Source: UBA668 sp041394605 (GTDB taxonomy: Bacteria > Actinomycetota > Acidimicrobiia > Acidimicrobiales > Ilumatobacteraceae). Taken from it: 64,000 nt of DNA. Below the pieces are notes generated by a model. That model had not been told where the DNA came from, did not search any database, and was given only the letters and a program-made list of their open reading frames with translations. Positions 9,936 through 20,003 of the stretch are shown in pieces. The position numbers were made by a program, and so were the translations under genes. Location of the stretch: NCBI GenBank assembly GCA_041394605.1, contig JAWKHX010000004.1, positions 496,001 to 560,000 of the forward strand, written 5' to 3'. The first letter of the stretch is position 1, and the number at the start of each line of letters is the position of its first letter.

Positions 9936-10790
9936 TCACAGATTGTTGACCACCTGGTAGATGGCGAACGGCACGAGGATCAACGACAGCACCAGCAGCA
10001 CGATCGCGTAGACGGCGAAGTCGTAGCTGCCGTCCTTCGGCGGGTTGCCGGCGGCGCCGACGGTCTCCCACAGGGCCTTCATCGGCTGGTCGGTGCTCAT
10101 CCGTATCCGCCGCCGGGCCACCCCCGCGGCGAAGAGTGCCGCCCACGACAGGAAGGCCAGCAGCAGCACGACGCTGACGGCCAGCACCACGACGCTGACG
10201 GTGCCGTCCAGCGCCCACCGGATGCCCGCCTGGAGGCCGCTGAAGATCGACGAGAGGATGGCGCCGCCGAGCAGGAAGGTGGGCAGGCCGAGCGGGTTGC
10301 CCTTGTACCCCGGCTCCACCCGCGAGGCGTCGATCCGTGCCCGGCGCAGCATGTGATGCTCCGCAGAGCCCCATTCGGCGTTGGCTTCGCGGCGCTCGTA
10401 CATCTTGCGGATCCGGGTGACCAGGGTGTTCTGGTGGCCCTTGACGATCCAGCGGGTGAGCTGCTCGACCACGTAGGAGGCGATGGGCTTCAGCGGGCCG
10501 AGGCGGGGCATGCGGGCGGCGCGGGCGCCGTTGCGGTCCAGCACCTCCAGCGACCTCATGGCCATCCGGTGGGCCTCCTCGAAGCGGTCCGGCCGCCACA
10601 GCGGGCGCACCTTGGACAGCTCCTTGACGATGTCCTGCTCCACCTTGCCCGGGCCGGCGAGCTCCTCCAGCAGGCGGCCCTTCTCCTCGGGCGTGTCCGC
10701 CCTCAGCACCTTCAAGGCGTCGATCCGGTCGAGCAGGAGGTCGTCGAGGCCGCGGCCGTTGTTGCCCTCCGCCGGCTGCTGGTCGGTCAT
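9936..10790 (-). CDS. multi-pass membrane protein with large cytoplasmic N-terminus, unknown function
   Basis: A 284-residue protein of no family I recognise. Residues 1-150 are hydrophilic and charged, rich in Arg/Glu and probably helical. A hydrophobic stretch near 170-185 is followed by two strong helices (about 193-230) and a final strong helix at about 258-279. The C-terminus therefore looks membrane-embedded while the N-terminus faces the cytoplasm (inference). It is divergent from mscL, with ~100 bases between the starts, so the two could share a promoter region. It follows the broken protease on the same strand with a gap of ~47 bases. Confidence 0.75.
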   Translation of the reverse strand: MTDQQPAEGNNGRGLDDLLLDRIDALKVLRADTPEEKGRLLEELAGPGKVEQDIVKELSKVRPLWRPDRFEEAHRMAMRSLEVLDRNGARAARMPRLGPLKPIASYVVEQLTRWIVKGHQNTLVTRIRKMYERREANAEWGSAEHHMLRRARIDASRVEPGYKGNPLGLPTFLLGGAILSSIFSGLQAGIRWALDGTVSVVVLAVSVVLLLAFLSWAALFAAGVARRRIRMSTDQPMKALWETVGAAGNPPKDGSYDFAVYAIVLLVLSLILVPFAIYQVVNNL

Positions 10791-10890
10791 TCGTGGAACG
10801 TTAGCGACCGCGTTGTCGCGGGAAGTCCGTCATCCGTGGTGAACTGGTGCGTCGGACCGGTTGCACATCCAGGAAGGAACCCGCATCCAC

Positions 10891-11307
10891 ATGAAGAAGT
10901 TCGTCAAGGAGTTCAAGGACTTCATCGCCACCGGCAACATGATCGAGTTGGCGGTCGGCGTCATCCTCGGTACTGCCGTGGGTGCCGTGATCAAGGCGTT
11001 CACCGACGGGATCATGATGCAGGTCGTGGCCGCCATCTTCGGCCAGCCGGACTTCAGCCAGCTGTCGATCACGCTGCGCAAGAACGTCGGCACGGACGCC
11101 GACGGGAACCCGGTGGATGCCACGCTGAAGTACGGCGCCTTCCTCAACACGCTGATCAGCCTGATCCTCACCGGCCTGGTGCTGTTCATGATCGTGAAGG
11201 CCTACAACCGGATGAAGGCCAAGCCGGTGGAGGACGCCGCGCCCGCCGGCCCCACCGAGGTGGACCTGCTCACCGAGATCCGCGACGCCCTGCGCGAGCG
11301 GGCGTAA
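10891..11307 (+). CDS. mscL: large-conductance mechanosensitive channel MscL
   Basis: A 138-residue protein beginning MKKFVKEFKDFIATGNM. The first transmembrane helix has the hallmark IELAVGVILGTAVGAVI, followed by a periplasmic loop with LRKNV and then helix 2 (FLNTLISLILTGLVLFMIVKA). A cytoplasmic helix ends the protein at LLTEIRDALR. MscL opens under membrane tension to release osmolytes during hypo-osmotic shock. ATG 10891 is chosen because the conserved MscL N-terminus starts there and AGGAAGGA lies at 10871-10878; an in-frame TTG at 10861 would add ten unconserved residues. Length is normal for the family. Confidence 0.97.
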   Translation: MKKFVKEFKDFIATGNMIELAVGVILGTAVGAVIKAFTDGIMMQVVAAIFGQPDFSQLSITLRKNVGTDADGNPVDATLKYGAFLNTLISLILTGLVLFMIVKAYNRMKAKPVEDAAPAGPTEVDLLTEIRDALRERA

Positions 11308-11381
11308 CCGCGCTCGCCAGCACCGTTACCCCTGGGGTGCCGCGACTTGCATCGGCGGTGCCCCACGGCTCCAATGGTCAC

Positions 11382-12320
11382 ATGATGTTCCCCCGCCGCG
11401 TCTGCCTGCTGCTGGCAGCCATCGGCATGCTCGCCGCCTGCGGCGACGCCACCGCGGACGGGGGCCGCAACACGTCGCCGGCCGTGATCCCGGTCGGCAG
11501 TCTGCCGCCGACGTTCCTGCCCCTCCCGGCGCCGGCACCCACCACGGCCACCACCACCACACTGCCGCGGACCACGGTGCCGCTGGACGAAGCTGCGCAG
11601 GTGGGGTCGCTGGTCAGTGGCAATCGGGTGATCATGCTCGGCGACTCGGTGATGGCCAGCACGTCGAAGCGCTACACCAATGACATGTGCGACGCCCTGG
11701 TGCCCCTGGGCTGGCAGGTGGAGGTGGACGCCGAGACCGGCAGGTTCATCGAGTTCGGCGGCACCGTGCTGGATGCCCGCCTGTCCGCCGGCTGGGACGC
11801 CGCCGTCATCTTCCTCGGCAACAACTTCACCGGTGACATCGAATCGTACGACCGCCAGCTCAGCCGGCTCGTGGAGCGCCTGGCGCCGCGACCGGTGGTG
11901 CTGCTCACCGTGTCCGAGTTCAACGAGGCGCGGGTGAAGGTCAACGAGGTCATCTTCGGCATGCCGGCCCGCTACCCCAACGTGCTGGTGCTGGACTGGG
12001 CCGCGGTCACTGCGGCCAATCCCGACCTCACCGGGGGCGACAACCTGCACCTCACCAACAGTGGGCGAGCGGCACTGGCCGCCGAAGTGGCCGGGGTGAT
12101 GGGCCTGTCGCCCGTCCAGCCCGGCAAGTGCCTGCCCACCCAGTTCGACGACGACACATCGGGTTCGGTGGAGGGCACCACCACCACCACGGCTGCCGCC
12201 CCACCGCGGACCACGAAGCCCACCACGCCGGCGTCGTCCAGTTCCACCACGGCGCCCCCCACCACCGCCGGCACCACCACCAGCGAGTCGGCCGGCACGA
12301 CCACCACCACCACCACCTGA
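11382..12320 (+). CDS. SGNH/GDSL-hydrolase-like lipoprotein with Thr-rich tail
   Basis: A 312-residue protein. A signal peptide ends in a lipobox (LAAC, Cys20), then a Pro/Thr linker. An SGNH-type domain follows with block I GDSVM (Ser89), the Asn-bearing FLGNNF, and block V GGDNLHLT with Asp220 and His223. Such domains deacylate or transfer acyl groups on cell-envelope glycans and lipids; the exact substrate is not determinable. The last ~65 residues are almost pure Thr/Ser/Pro/Ala, probably a surface-exposed spacer. A tandem ATG at 11382/11385 leaves a one-codon uncertainty. The gene is convergent with the DUF2752 gene across a strong hairpin. Confidence 0.82.
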   Translation: MMFPRRVCLLLAAIGMLAACGDATADGGRNTSPAVIPVGSLPPTFLPLPAPAPTTATTTTLPRTTVPLDEAAQVGSLVSGNRVIMLGDSVMASTSKRYTNDMCDALVPLGWQVEVDAETGRFIEFGGTVLDARLSAGWDAAVIFLGNNFTGDIESYDRQLSRLVERLAPRPVVLLTVSEFNEARVKVNEVIFGMPARYPNVLVLDWAAVTAANPDLTGGDNLHLTNSGRAALAAEVAGVMGLSPVQPGKCLPTQFDDDTSGSVEGTTTTTAAAPPRTTKPTTPASSSSTTAPPTTAGTTTSESAGTTTTTTT

Positions 12321-12324
12321 GCGG

Positions 12325-12346
12325 GCGCCCGCCCGGCCGCGGGCGC
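12325..12346. terminator. hairpin between convergent genes
   Basis: Perfect 8-bp stem GCGCCCGC/GCGGGCGC with a six-base loop, placed 4 bases after the SGNH-lipoprotein stop and 9 bases before the convergent DUF2752 stop. There is no T-tract, as usual in high-GC actinobacteria. It probably acts on both transcripts. Confidence 0.5.
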
Positions 12347-12355
12347 GTCAGTGCG

Positions 12356-12801
12356 TCATGGCGCGAGGGAGCGGAACGGTGCTGCAGGGATGTTGCGCAG
12401 CACGCCGTAGAGCACCAGGGTGACCGGCAACCAGATTGCCGCGAACCGGCCGGTGCCGATGGTGAACCGCACCCCGGGCGCCCCCAGGCGCTGCGCAGCC
12501 AGCCCCACCACGCCAGCGCGATGGCGGCCAGCACCAGCGGGGCGAACACGTTCATGGAGATTGCCGCACCCACTTCGCCGTGGAGCAGGTGGTACGTGGC
12601 CCGGGTGAGGCCACAGGCGGGGCACCACAGGCCGGTGGTGGTGTACATGGGGCAGGCAGGGAAGCCGGTGTTGGTGGATGGGTCGTGCCCGGCCAGGTAG
12701 ACGGCGGCGCCGGCGAGTGCGCACCCGCAGGCGATGGGGGCCGCCCGCCGCAGCGCGGAGGGGCGTGACGCCTGCTCTGCTGCCGCCAGTGTCACCTGCA
12801 C
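12356..12801 (-). CDS. DUF2752 membrane protein, one frameshift
   Basis: A short membrane protein with the DUF2752 signature: CPMYTTTGLWCPACGLTRA followed by HLLHGEVGAAISMN. From GTG 12801 the frame reads to about 12486 and then continues in a second frame (APGVRFTIGTGRFAAIWLP to the stop at 12356). The switch falls at the run of five C at 12481-12485; one more base there restores a single ~149-residue protein with four predicted hydrophobic segments. Function is unknown. The cysteines resemble a conserved CP(x)CG motif rather than a redox CXXC. It is divergent from the ABC-F gene, 25 bases away. Confidence 0.78.
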
Positions 12802-12826
12802 GTCCGTGATCGTAGCCTGGGACCCC

Positions 12827-14443
12827 GTGTTGCAGGTCCAGGGTGTTTCGGTGGAGGTCGGCGGTCGTCTGATCGTCGACGGCATCTCCTTCACCGTCAT
12901 GCCCAAGGACAAGGTGGGCCTGGTGGGCCGCAACGGTGCCGGCAAGACCTCGTTGTTCAAGGTGCTCGGTGGGGCGTCGGAGCCCAGCGGTGGGCGCATC
13001 CTGCGCAAGGGCGGGTTCGGTTACCTGCCGCAGGACCCGCGCATCGCCGGCGTGCTGGACAGCCGCACGGCCGTCACCCATGTGCTGTCCGGCCGCGGCA
13101 TCGACGAGCAGTTGGAGCGCATCGAGAAGCTGCGGATCGCCATGGAGGAGAACCCGGACGACCGCAACGTGGCCCGCTACAGCCGGGCCCAGGACCTGTT
13201 CGCGTCCGAGGGTGGCTACGCCGCGGACAGCGAAGCGCGCAGCATCATGGCCGGCCTCGGCCTGCCGCCGGATCGCATGGAACTGCCGATCGGCGTGCTC
13301 AGCGGTGGCGAGCGCCGCCGGGTGGAGCTCAGCCGGATCCTCTTCGCCGGCAGCGACCTGCTGCTGCTCGACGAACCCACCAACCACCTGGACGTGGACG
13401 CCAAGTCGTGGCTGCTGCAGTTCATGCGCAACTACCGCGGCGCCCTGCTGGTGATCAGCCACGACCTGGACCTGCTGGACGAGGCGATCACCCGCGTGCT
13501 GCACCTGGACCGGCCCAACGAGGACAGCCTGGGCACGCTGGTCGAGTACAAGGGCACGTACAGCCAGTACCGCACGGCGCGGGCCAAGGACGAGGAGCGC
13601 CTGGCCAAGGTGGCCGCCCAGCAGTCCAAGGAGATCGCCCGGCTGCAGGCCGTGGTGGACCGCTTCGGCGCCAAGGCCACCAAGGCGGCGATGGCCCACA
13701 GCAAGGAGAAGCAGATCGCCCGGCTGGAGAGCCAGCGTGTGGAGGTCGGCCCCGGCGACCGCACGCTGCGGGTGCGGTTCCCCGACCCGCCGCCGTGCGG
13801 TGTCACGGTGGTGGAGGCCGAGCGTCTGTCGAAGGCGTACGGCGGGCCGCCGGTGTTCGAGGACGTCTCGTTCGACCTCGGGCGTGGCGAGCGGCTGCTG
13901 GTGCTCGGGCTCAACGGGGCGGGCAAGACCAGCCTGCTGCGCATCCTCGCCGGTGAGACCACGGCGAATCTGGGCGACTTCTCGTTCGGCCACCAGGTGC
14001 ACGTGGGCTACTACGCCCAGGAGCACGACAACCTGCGCGTGCAGGACACCCTGCTGGACAACCTGCGCGCCGAGGTGCCGCCGGGCCTGGTCTACACGGA
14101 GACCCAGCTGCGTGCCCTCCTGGGCATGATGGGCCTGACGGGGGAGAAGGTGCACCAGGAGAGCGGCACGCTCAGCGGCGGGGAGAAGACCAAGCTGGCG
14201 CTGGCGATGCTGATGGTCGGCCGCAACAACCTGCTGCTGCTCGACGAGCCGACCAACAACCTGGACCCGCCCAGCCGCCAGTCGGTCGCCGACGCGCTGA
14301 GCGCGTGGAAGGGCAGCATCATCTTCGTCAGCCACGACACCGAGTTCGTCGAGCAGTTGGCCCCCACCAAGGTGTTGCTGATGCCCGACGGCCAGGTGGA
14401 CTACTTCAGCGAGGACTGGCTGGACCTCGTCGCCCTCGCCTGA
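12827..14443 (+). CDS. ABC-F family ATPase
   Basis: About 538 residues with two ABC ATPase domains and no membrane segments, the ABC-F architecture. Domain 1 has GRNGAGKTSL, LSGGERRRVELSRIL and LLLLDEPTNHLD. A charged linker (about residues 240-300, rich in Lys/Gln/Arg) follows. Domain 2 has GLNGAGKTSLL, LSGGEKTKLALAML and LLLLDEPTNNLD. ABC-F proteins bind the ribosomal E-site and act in translation quality control or ribosome-protective antibiotic resistance. Which role applies here is not visible. GTG 12827 is chosen because family similarity begins at LQVQGVSVEVGG. Confidence 0.93.
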   Translation: MLQVQGVSVEVGGRLIVDGISFTVMPKDKVGLVGRNGAGKTSLFKVLGGASEPSGGRILRKGGFGYLPQDPRIAGVLDSRTAVTHVLSGRGIDEQLERIEKLRIAMEENPDDRNVARYSRAQDLFASEGGYAADSEARSIMAGLGLPPDRMELPIGVLSGGERRRVELSRILFAGSDLLLLDEPTNHLDVDAKSWLLQFMRNYRGALLVISHDLDLLDEAITRVLHLDRPNEDSLGTLVEYKGTYSQYRTARAKDEERLAKVAAQQSKEIARLQAVVDRFGAKATKAAMAHSKEKQIARLESQRVEVGPGDRTLRVRFPDPPPCGVTVVEAERLSKAYGGPPVFEDVSFDLGRGERLLVLGLNGAGKTSLLRILAGETTANLGDFSFGHQVHVGYYAQEHDNLRVQDTLLDNLRAEVPPGLVYTETQLRALLGMMGLTGEKVHQESGTLSGGEKTKLALAMLMVGRNNLLLLDEPTNNLDPPSRQSVADALSAWKGSIIFVSHDTEFVEQLAPTKVLLMPDGQVDYFSEDWLDLVALA

Positions 14444-14471
14444 TTCGCCCCGCTCCCATCCTTCCCCAGCC

Positions 14472-14481
14472 TTTACGTAAA
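14472..14481. promoter_or_regulatory. short palindrome TTTACGTAAA upstream of an oxidoreductase/hydratase operon
   Basis: A perfect 10-bp AT-rich palindrome in otherwise GC-rich DNA, 71 bases before the start of the following gene. A TTGACA hexamer lies at 14521-14526, but no matching -10 is evident. It could be a TetR-type operator. This rests on symmetry and position alone. Confidence 0.3.
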
Positions 14482-14552
14482 CGCTGTCGGGCCCTGACCA
14501 GGGGCGACGCGTCGGCGTTCTTGACACAAAGCGTGGGGTACGGTTCCAGACC

Positions 14553-15473
14553 ATGCGCCTGGGAACCATGAGCAACGCCGTCAACGCCGGAACCGTGGGG
14601 GAGGTGATCGACGAGGCCCACCGTGCCGCGGACATGGGCTGTGCCACGTTCTGGTCACCGCAGATCTTCGGGCAGGACGCCCTCACCACGCTGGCCGTCG
14701 TCGGCCGCGAGGTGCCGGGCATCGAGCTGGGCACGGCCGTGGTGCCGACCTACCCGCGGCACCCGATGATGCTGGCCCAGCAGGCGCTCACCGTGCAGGC
14801 CGCCATCGGTGGCACGTCGCAGAGCCGCCTGTGCCTGGGCATCGGCCTGTCCCACCAGATCGTGGTGGAGGCTATGTGGGGCCTGTCGTTCGCCAAGCCG
14901 GTGCGGCACCTGCGCGAGTACCTGTCGGTGCTGATGCCGCTGCTGGAAGGCCAGCCGGTGAAGTTCGAGGGCGAGGAGTTCCGGGTGCAGGGGGCCATCA
15001 CGGTGGCCGGTTCCGTGCGCCCGTCCGTGGTGGTGGCGGCCCTCGGGCCGCAGATGCTGCGCGTCGCCGGCACGCTGGCGGACGGCACCAGCACCTGGTG
15101 TGTGGGGCCGCGCACGCTGGCCGACCTCACCATCCCCACGCTGCGCCAGGCGGCTGCCGACGCCGGCCGGCCCGAGCCGCGGGTGGTGTGTGCGCTCCCG
15201 GTGTGTGTGACGGACAACGTGGACGCCTCGCGTGCGCTGGCGTCGCAGGTCTTCGCCGTGTACGACACCCTGCCCAGCTACAAGACGATGATGGACCGCG
15301 AGGGCGTGGACGGCCCGGCCGGCCTGGCCATCTGCGGCACCGAGGCCGAGGTGCGCGACCAGATCCGCGAGCTGCAGTCCATCGGCGTGACGGACTTCAA
15401 CGCCGGCATCTACTCGTCGGACCGCGACGAGGTCGCCCGCACCGTGGCGGTGTTGAAGGAGTGGGCCTCGTGA
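14553..15473 (+). CDS. LLM-class flavin/F420-dependent oxidoreductase
   Basis: 306-residue luciferase-like protein. Family features include the first strand MRLGTMSN, EAHRAADMGCATFWSPQ, ELGTAVVPTYPRHPMMLAQQALTVQ and RLCLGIGLSHQ. The cofactor is expected to be F420 or FMN; the substrate is unknown. Its stop codon overlaps the GTG start of an enoyl-CoA hydratase-like gene by 4 bases, so the two are translated as a coupled pair and probably serve the same acyl-CoA or lipid-related pathway (inference). It starts 109 bases after the ABC-F gene, a spacing that allows its own promoter. Confidence 0.88.
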   Translation: MRLGTMSNAVNAGTVGEVIDEAHRAADMGCATFWSPQIFGQDALTTLAVVGREVPGIELGTAVVPTYPRHPMMLAQQALTVQAAIGGTSQSRLCLGIGLSHQIVVEAMWGLSFAKPVRHLREYLSVLMPLLEGQPVKFEGEEFRVQGAITVAGSVRPSVVVAALGPQMLRVAGTLADGTSTWCVGPRTLADLTIPTLRQAAADAGRPEPRVVCALPVCVTDNVDASRALASQVFAVYDTLPSYKTMMDREGVDGPAGLAICGTEAEVRDQIRELQSIGVTDFNAGIYSSDRDEVARTVAVLKEWAS

Positions 15474-16291
15474 CCGACGGGCCGCTACGGGTCGCCGTGG
15501 AGGGCGGCGTCGCCACCGTCACGATCGATCACCCGCCGATCAACCTGTTCGACCTTGCGCTCTACCCGGCGATGAGCCGGATGGCCGAGCAGCTTGCCGC
15601 CGACGACGCGGTGCGGGTGGTGGTGCTGCGGTCCGCCAATCCGGAGTTCTTCATCGCCCACTTCGATGTCACGCTCATCCAGCGGCTGCCGACAGACGCT
15701 CCGCCGGCCACCGAGCTGAACGCCTTCCACCGGATGTGCGAGGCGTTCCGGACGATGCCGAAGGCCACCATCGCCGTTGTCGAGGGCCGGGTGGGTGGCG
15801 GTGGCAGCGAGCTGGCGCTGAGCTGCGACATGCGGTTCGCCGCGCTCGGTCGGGCGGTGTTCAACCAGCCGGAGGTCGCGCTGGGCATCCTGCCGGGCGG
15901 CAGTGGCACGGCGCGGCTGCCGAGGCTGGTCGGCCGGTCCCGGGCGCTGGAGGTGATCCTCGGGTGCGACGACATCGACGCAGCGACCGCGGAGCGATGG
16001 GGTTGGGTCAACCGGGCGCTGCCGCCCGCCGAGCTGTGGCCGTTCGTCGACCGCCTGGCCCGGCGGATCGCCGGCTTCCCGCCGCACGCCGTGGCCGCCG
16101 CCAAGGCGTCGGTGCTGCGGGCGGAGAAGGAGGTCGTGGACGACCTGATGGCCGAGGGCGACGCATTCAGCGCCACGCTCGGCCATCCGGACACGGTGGC
16201 GGCACTTGCCGCCTTCATGGATCGTGGTGGTCAGACCCGGGAGGGCGAACTGCGCCTCGGGGATCTGGCCGGTGAGCTGTCGGCGGGGTGA
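15470..16291 (+). CDS. enoyl-CoA hydratase/isomerase family protein
   Basis: 273-residue crotonase-fold protein. GGVATVTIDHPP opens the domain. The oxyanion-hole and first catalytic region is GRVGGGGSELALSCDMRF, with the Glu of SELAL at the usual E144 position. FNQPEVALGILPGG carries the second catalytic Glu (E164 equivalent), so hydratase chemistry is plausible. A C-terminal helical trimerisation region follows. GTG 15470 overlaps the preceding stop (GTGA), and similarity begins right there. The partner gene is an LLM oxidoreductase. The specific acyl-CoA is unknown. Confidence 0.9.
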   Translation: MTDGPLRVAVEGGVATVTIDHPPINLFDLALYPAMSRMAEQLAADDAVRVVVLRSANPEFFIAHFDVTLIQRLPTDAPPATELNAFHRMCEAFRTMPKATIAVVEGRVGGGGSELALSCDMRFAALGRAVFNQPEVALGILPGGSGTARLPRLVGRSRALEVILGCDDIDAATAERWGWVNRALPPAELWPFVDRLARRIAGFPPHAVAAAKASVLRAEKEVVDDLMAEGDAFSATLGHPDTVAALAAFMDRGGQTREGELRLGDLAGELSAG

Positions 16292-16321
16292 CCGCCGGCC
16301 CCCGCATCAGGCGGGCCTGGA

Positions 16322-17074
16322 TCAGGCGGGGACGAACGTCCCCTCGAGGTGCCAGACGCCCATGAACCCGTCGAAGGAGCCACCGGCGATGAGGCTGCTC
16401 CAGTCGAGGTCGAAGACACCGGTCATCGGGTCGATGGTGCCCATCGCCACGGCGCCCTGGTTGAACATGCCGGCGCCGTAGTAGGCGGTGAAGTTGCTCA
16501 TGTCGACCGTCAGCGTGCCGCCGTCGGCGGTGGCCATCGGGGCGTCAGCGCCGTCGATCGCACCGGCGAAGTCCACGCCGAAGAACTTCACCGGCAGGAA
16601 GATCTGGCTGGCCAGACCGTTGCCGGTGTCGTCGAAGGCCGGGTCCGGGGCGTTCTGCACCGCGCCGGTGAACAGGCCGCCGTCCTCACCGGGGGTGAGC
16701 AGCGAGTAGTTCGGGTCGCTCGTGCACAACGAGTCGCCGTTGGGCACGAACGGGCCGGCGTCGGCCGTGCCGCCGGGCTGGACCATCTGGAACCAGGAGC
16801 CGGTGACGGCGCCGGACGAGCAGTCGCCGACGTCGATCGTGAACGTGCCGACCAGTTCGCCTTCGTACATGACGGCCATCTCGGTGGTCTCGGGGGCCAT
16901 GGTCGTCTCGGCGCCCATGGTGGTCTCGGGGGCCATCGTGGTCTCGGCCGCTGTGGTCTCCGCAGCGATGGTGGTGTCGGTGGTCTTCTCGTCGTCACCG
17001 CACGAGGCGGCCAGCAGCGAGAGCGCCCCGAGTGCGCCGAGCAGCATGCTCCGGGTGGTGTGTCGTGAGGTCAT
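16322..17074 (-). CDS. Thr-rich lipoprotein, unknown function
   Basis: 250 residues. A lipoprotein signal peptide ends at Cys25 (LLAASCGDDE). A low-complexity linker built from ETTMAPETT-like units follows (about 30-64), then a ~185-residue globular domain with three Cys, many Gly/Asp/Phe and no motif I know. The linker type is common in actinobacterial lipoproteins. The start ATG overlaps the stop of the upstream membrane-protein gene (ATGA), and a strong AGGAGG lies at 17084-17089, 9 bases before it inside that gene. The two proteins are thus probably made together and may interact at the membrane (inference). Confidence 0.8.
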   Translation of the reverse strand: MTSRHTTRSMLLGALGALSLLAASCGDDEKTTDTTIAAETTAAETTMAPETTMGAETTMAPETTEMAVMYEGELVGTFTIDVGDCSSGAVTGSWFQMVQPGGTADAGPFVPNGDSLCTSDPNYSLLTPGEDGGLFTGAVQNAPDPAFDDTGNGLASQIFLPVKFFGVDFAGAIDGADAPMATADGGTLTVDMSNFTAYYGAGMFNQGAVAMGTIDPMTGVFDLDWSSLIAGGSFDGFMGVWHLEGTFVPA

Positions 17075-18039
17075 GAGGGGGTGCCTCCTGGTGTGGTGGG
17101 ATCGGGCGCCTCGTCGCCGCGGCCGGTGCGCAGGGCCCAGCCGGCAGTGCCGGCCACGATCAGGCCGGGCACGAGGAAGAACCACGGGAACAGGTCGAAC
17201 GACGGCATGGCGTCGACGGCCTCGAAGTTGTCGATGTTGTCGCGCATGGTCGCGATCATCGGGTTGAAATCGGTCCGCATCGTCGGCCAGACGGCGGAGA
17301 ACTCGGCGATGGCCGGGTAGTCCGCGGCGTCGCCGCCGGCGGCCTCGAAGGCGGGCATCACGGTGGCCCGCAGTTGGCTCTCGCCGGCGCCGAGGGTGAC
17401 GAAGTAGCCCTGCACGTTGCGCACCCGGTCCACGGTCATCATCGGGCGGAAGTCGTCGATCATCTCCGCGCCCTTCGGGGCCCGTGTGAACATCTGGAAC
17501 GCGACGGGTGCCAGGACCATGCCGACGCCGAGGACCAGCAGTGCCCACGTGGCGCCGCGCTGGTGGCCCCGCTTGGGCAGCAGCAGCCACAAGCCGGCCA
17601 TCGCCATCAGCCCGCCGGGGATGACGAAGAAGAACGGGAAGAGGTCGAACGACGGCAGCGAGTTGACCGCGTCGTAGTTGCCCAGGTTGCGGTCCATGCG
17701 GGCCAGCAGATCACCCATGTCCTCGTCGATGGCCGACCACTGGTCAGCCAGTTGCATGGCGATCGAGTACTGGGTGTCGAACTGCTCGGCCGTCAGCGTG
17801 CCCGTGTCCGCCATCTGCTGACGGAGGTCGGCGATCTCGGTGACTGCCGCGCCGATGGCATCCATGTACCCGTTGAAGGTGTCCACCTTCTGCTGGGTCA
17901 TGTACGGCTCGAACTCGACCATCATGTCGCCGCCCGCGGGCGCCCGGTCGTACATCTGGAACAGTGCCGGTGCGCTGGCCAGGCCCAGGCCGATGACCAG
18001 CCCGGTTGCCCCGACCCAGCGCGGGGGTCGTGATGTCAT
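17071..18039 (-). CDS. membrane protein made of two homologous halves, unknown function
   Basis: 322 residues. Residues ~24-155 and ~176-304 are clearly repeats of each other. Each half starts with a hydrophobic helix running into APALFQMYDRAP or APVAFQMFTRAP. An extracytoplasmic acidic/Met-rich region of ~95 residues follows. Each half then closes with SFDLFPFFFVIPG or SFDLFPWFFLVPG and a second membrane helix. Four transmembrane helices with two similar external domains are predicted. I do not recognise the family. It overlaps the lipoprotein gene by 4 bases. The upstream spacer 18040-18164 has GAGGAA before the ATG and no other clear signal. Confidence 0.8.
   Translation of the reverse strand: MTSRPPRWVGATGLVIGLGLASAPALFQMYDRAPAGGDMMVEFEPYMTQQKVDTFNGYMDAIGAAVTEIADLRQQMADTGTLTAEQFDTQYSIAMQLADQWSAIDEDMGDLLARMDRNLGNYDAVNSLPSFDLFPFFFVIPGGLMAMAGLWLLLPKRGHQRGATWALLVLGVGMVLAPVAFQMFTRAPKGAEMIDDFRPMMTVDRVRNVQGYFVTLGAGESQLRATVMPAFEAAGGDAADYPAIAEFSAVWPTMRTDFNPMIATMRDNIDNFEAVDAMPSFDLFPWFFLVPGLIVAGTAGWALRTGRGDEAPDPTTPGGTPS
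17084..17089 (-). promoter_or_regulatory. Shine-Dalgarno site that fixes the lipoprotein start
   Basis: A perfect AGGAGG on the minus strand, 9 bases before ATG 17074 and embedded in the last codons of the upstream gene. It supports the overlapping start and independent re-initiation on the bicistronic message. Confidence 0.65.
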
Positions 18040-18164
18040 GTGTGTTCCTCGCTGCCGAGGGTCACAAGACCACGTGCGGCGGTGACCCGCCTAGAGCCGT
18101 TCGGCCCGGCCGACCAGGGACGTGGCGGACGTCACGCTCCTCGGCCGCGAGGGGTGCGATGCCG

Positions 18165-19819
<1,655 letters not shown>

Positions 19820-19899
19820 GCGGTCAGGCTATGCCCGCAGGCGCGCGAGCGGGAAACGGACTCAGCCCGCGCCGGCCCCCGCCCCTCCCTGACTTCAGG

Positions 19900-19950
19900 A
19901 ACTTGTCGCGGCCTTGACCGGCCGTTTTCGTGGTCGGGCCGCGACAAGTT
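19900..19950. repeat. palindromic repeat family A, copy 1
   Basis: A 51-base element with perfect 14-bp arms, AACTTGTCGCGGCC and GGCCGCGACAAGTT, around a loop that has its own GACC/GGTC inner pair and a GTTTTCG core. The preceding CCTCCCTGACTTCAGG is shared with copy 2. It lies downstream of the nuclease gene, between it and the fumarase start. Confidence 0.85.
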
Positions 19951-20003
19951 CAGGATGGGTTGCGGAACTGTCGCGCCGCGACGAGCCTCTCGCCTCCCTG
20001 ACT

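Noticed and set aside
11326..11345. Terminator after mscL at ACCCCTGGGGT
   Set aside because: The arms are only 5 bp with a single-base loop, which cannot form a hairpin.
9714..11381. Plus-strand extension upstream of the SGNH lipoprotein, continuous with it
   Set aside because: It crosses mscL and the membrane-protein gene out of frame; the real start is fixed by the lipoprotein signal peptide at 11382.
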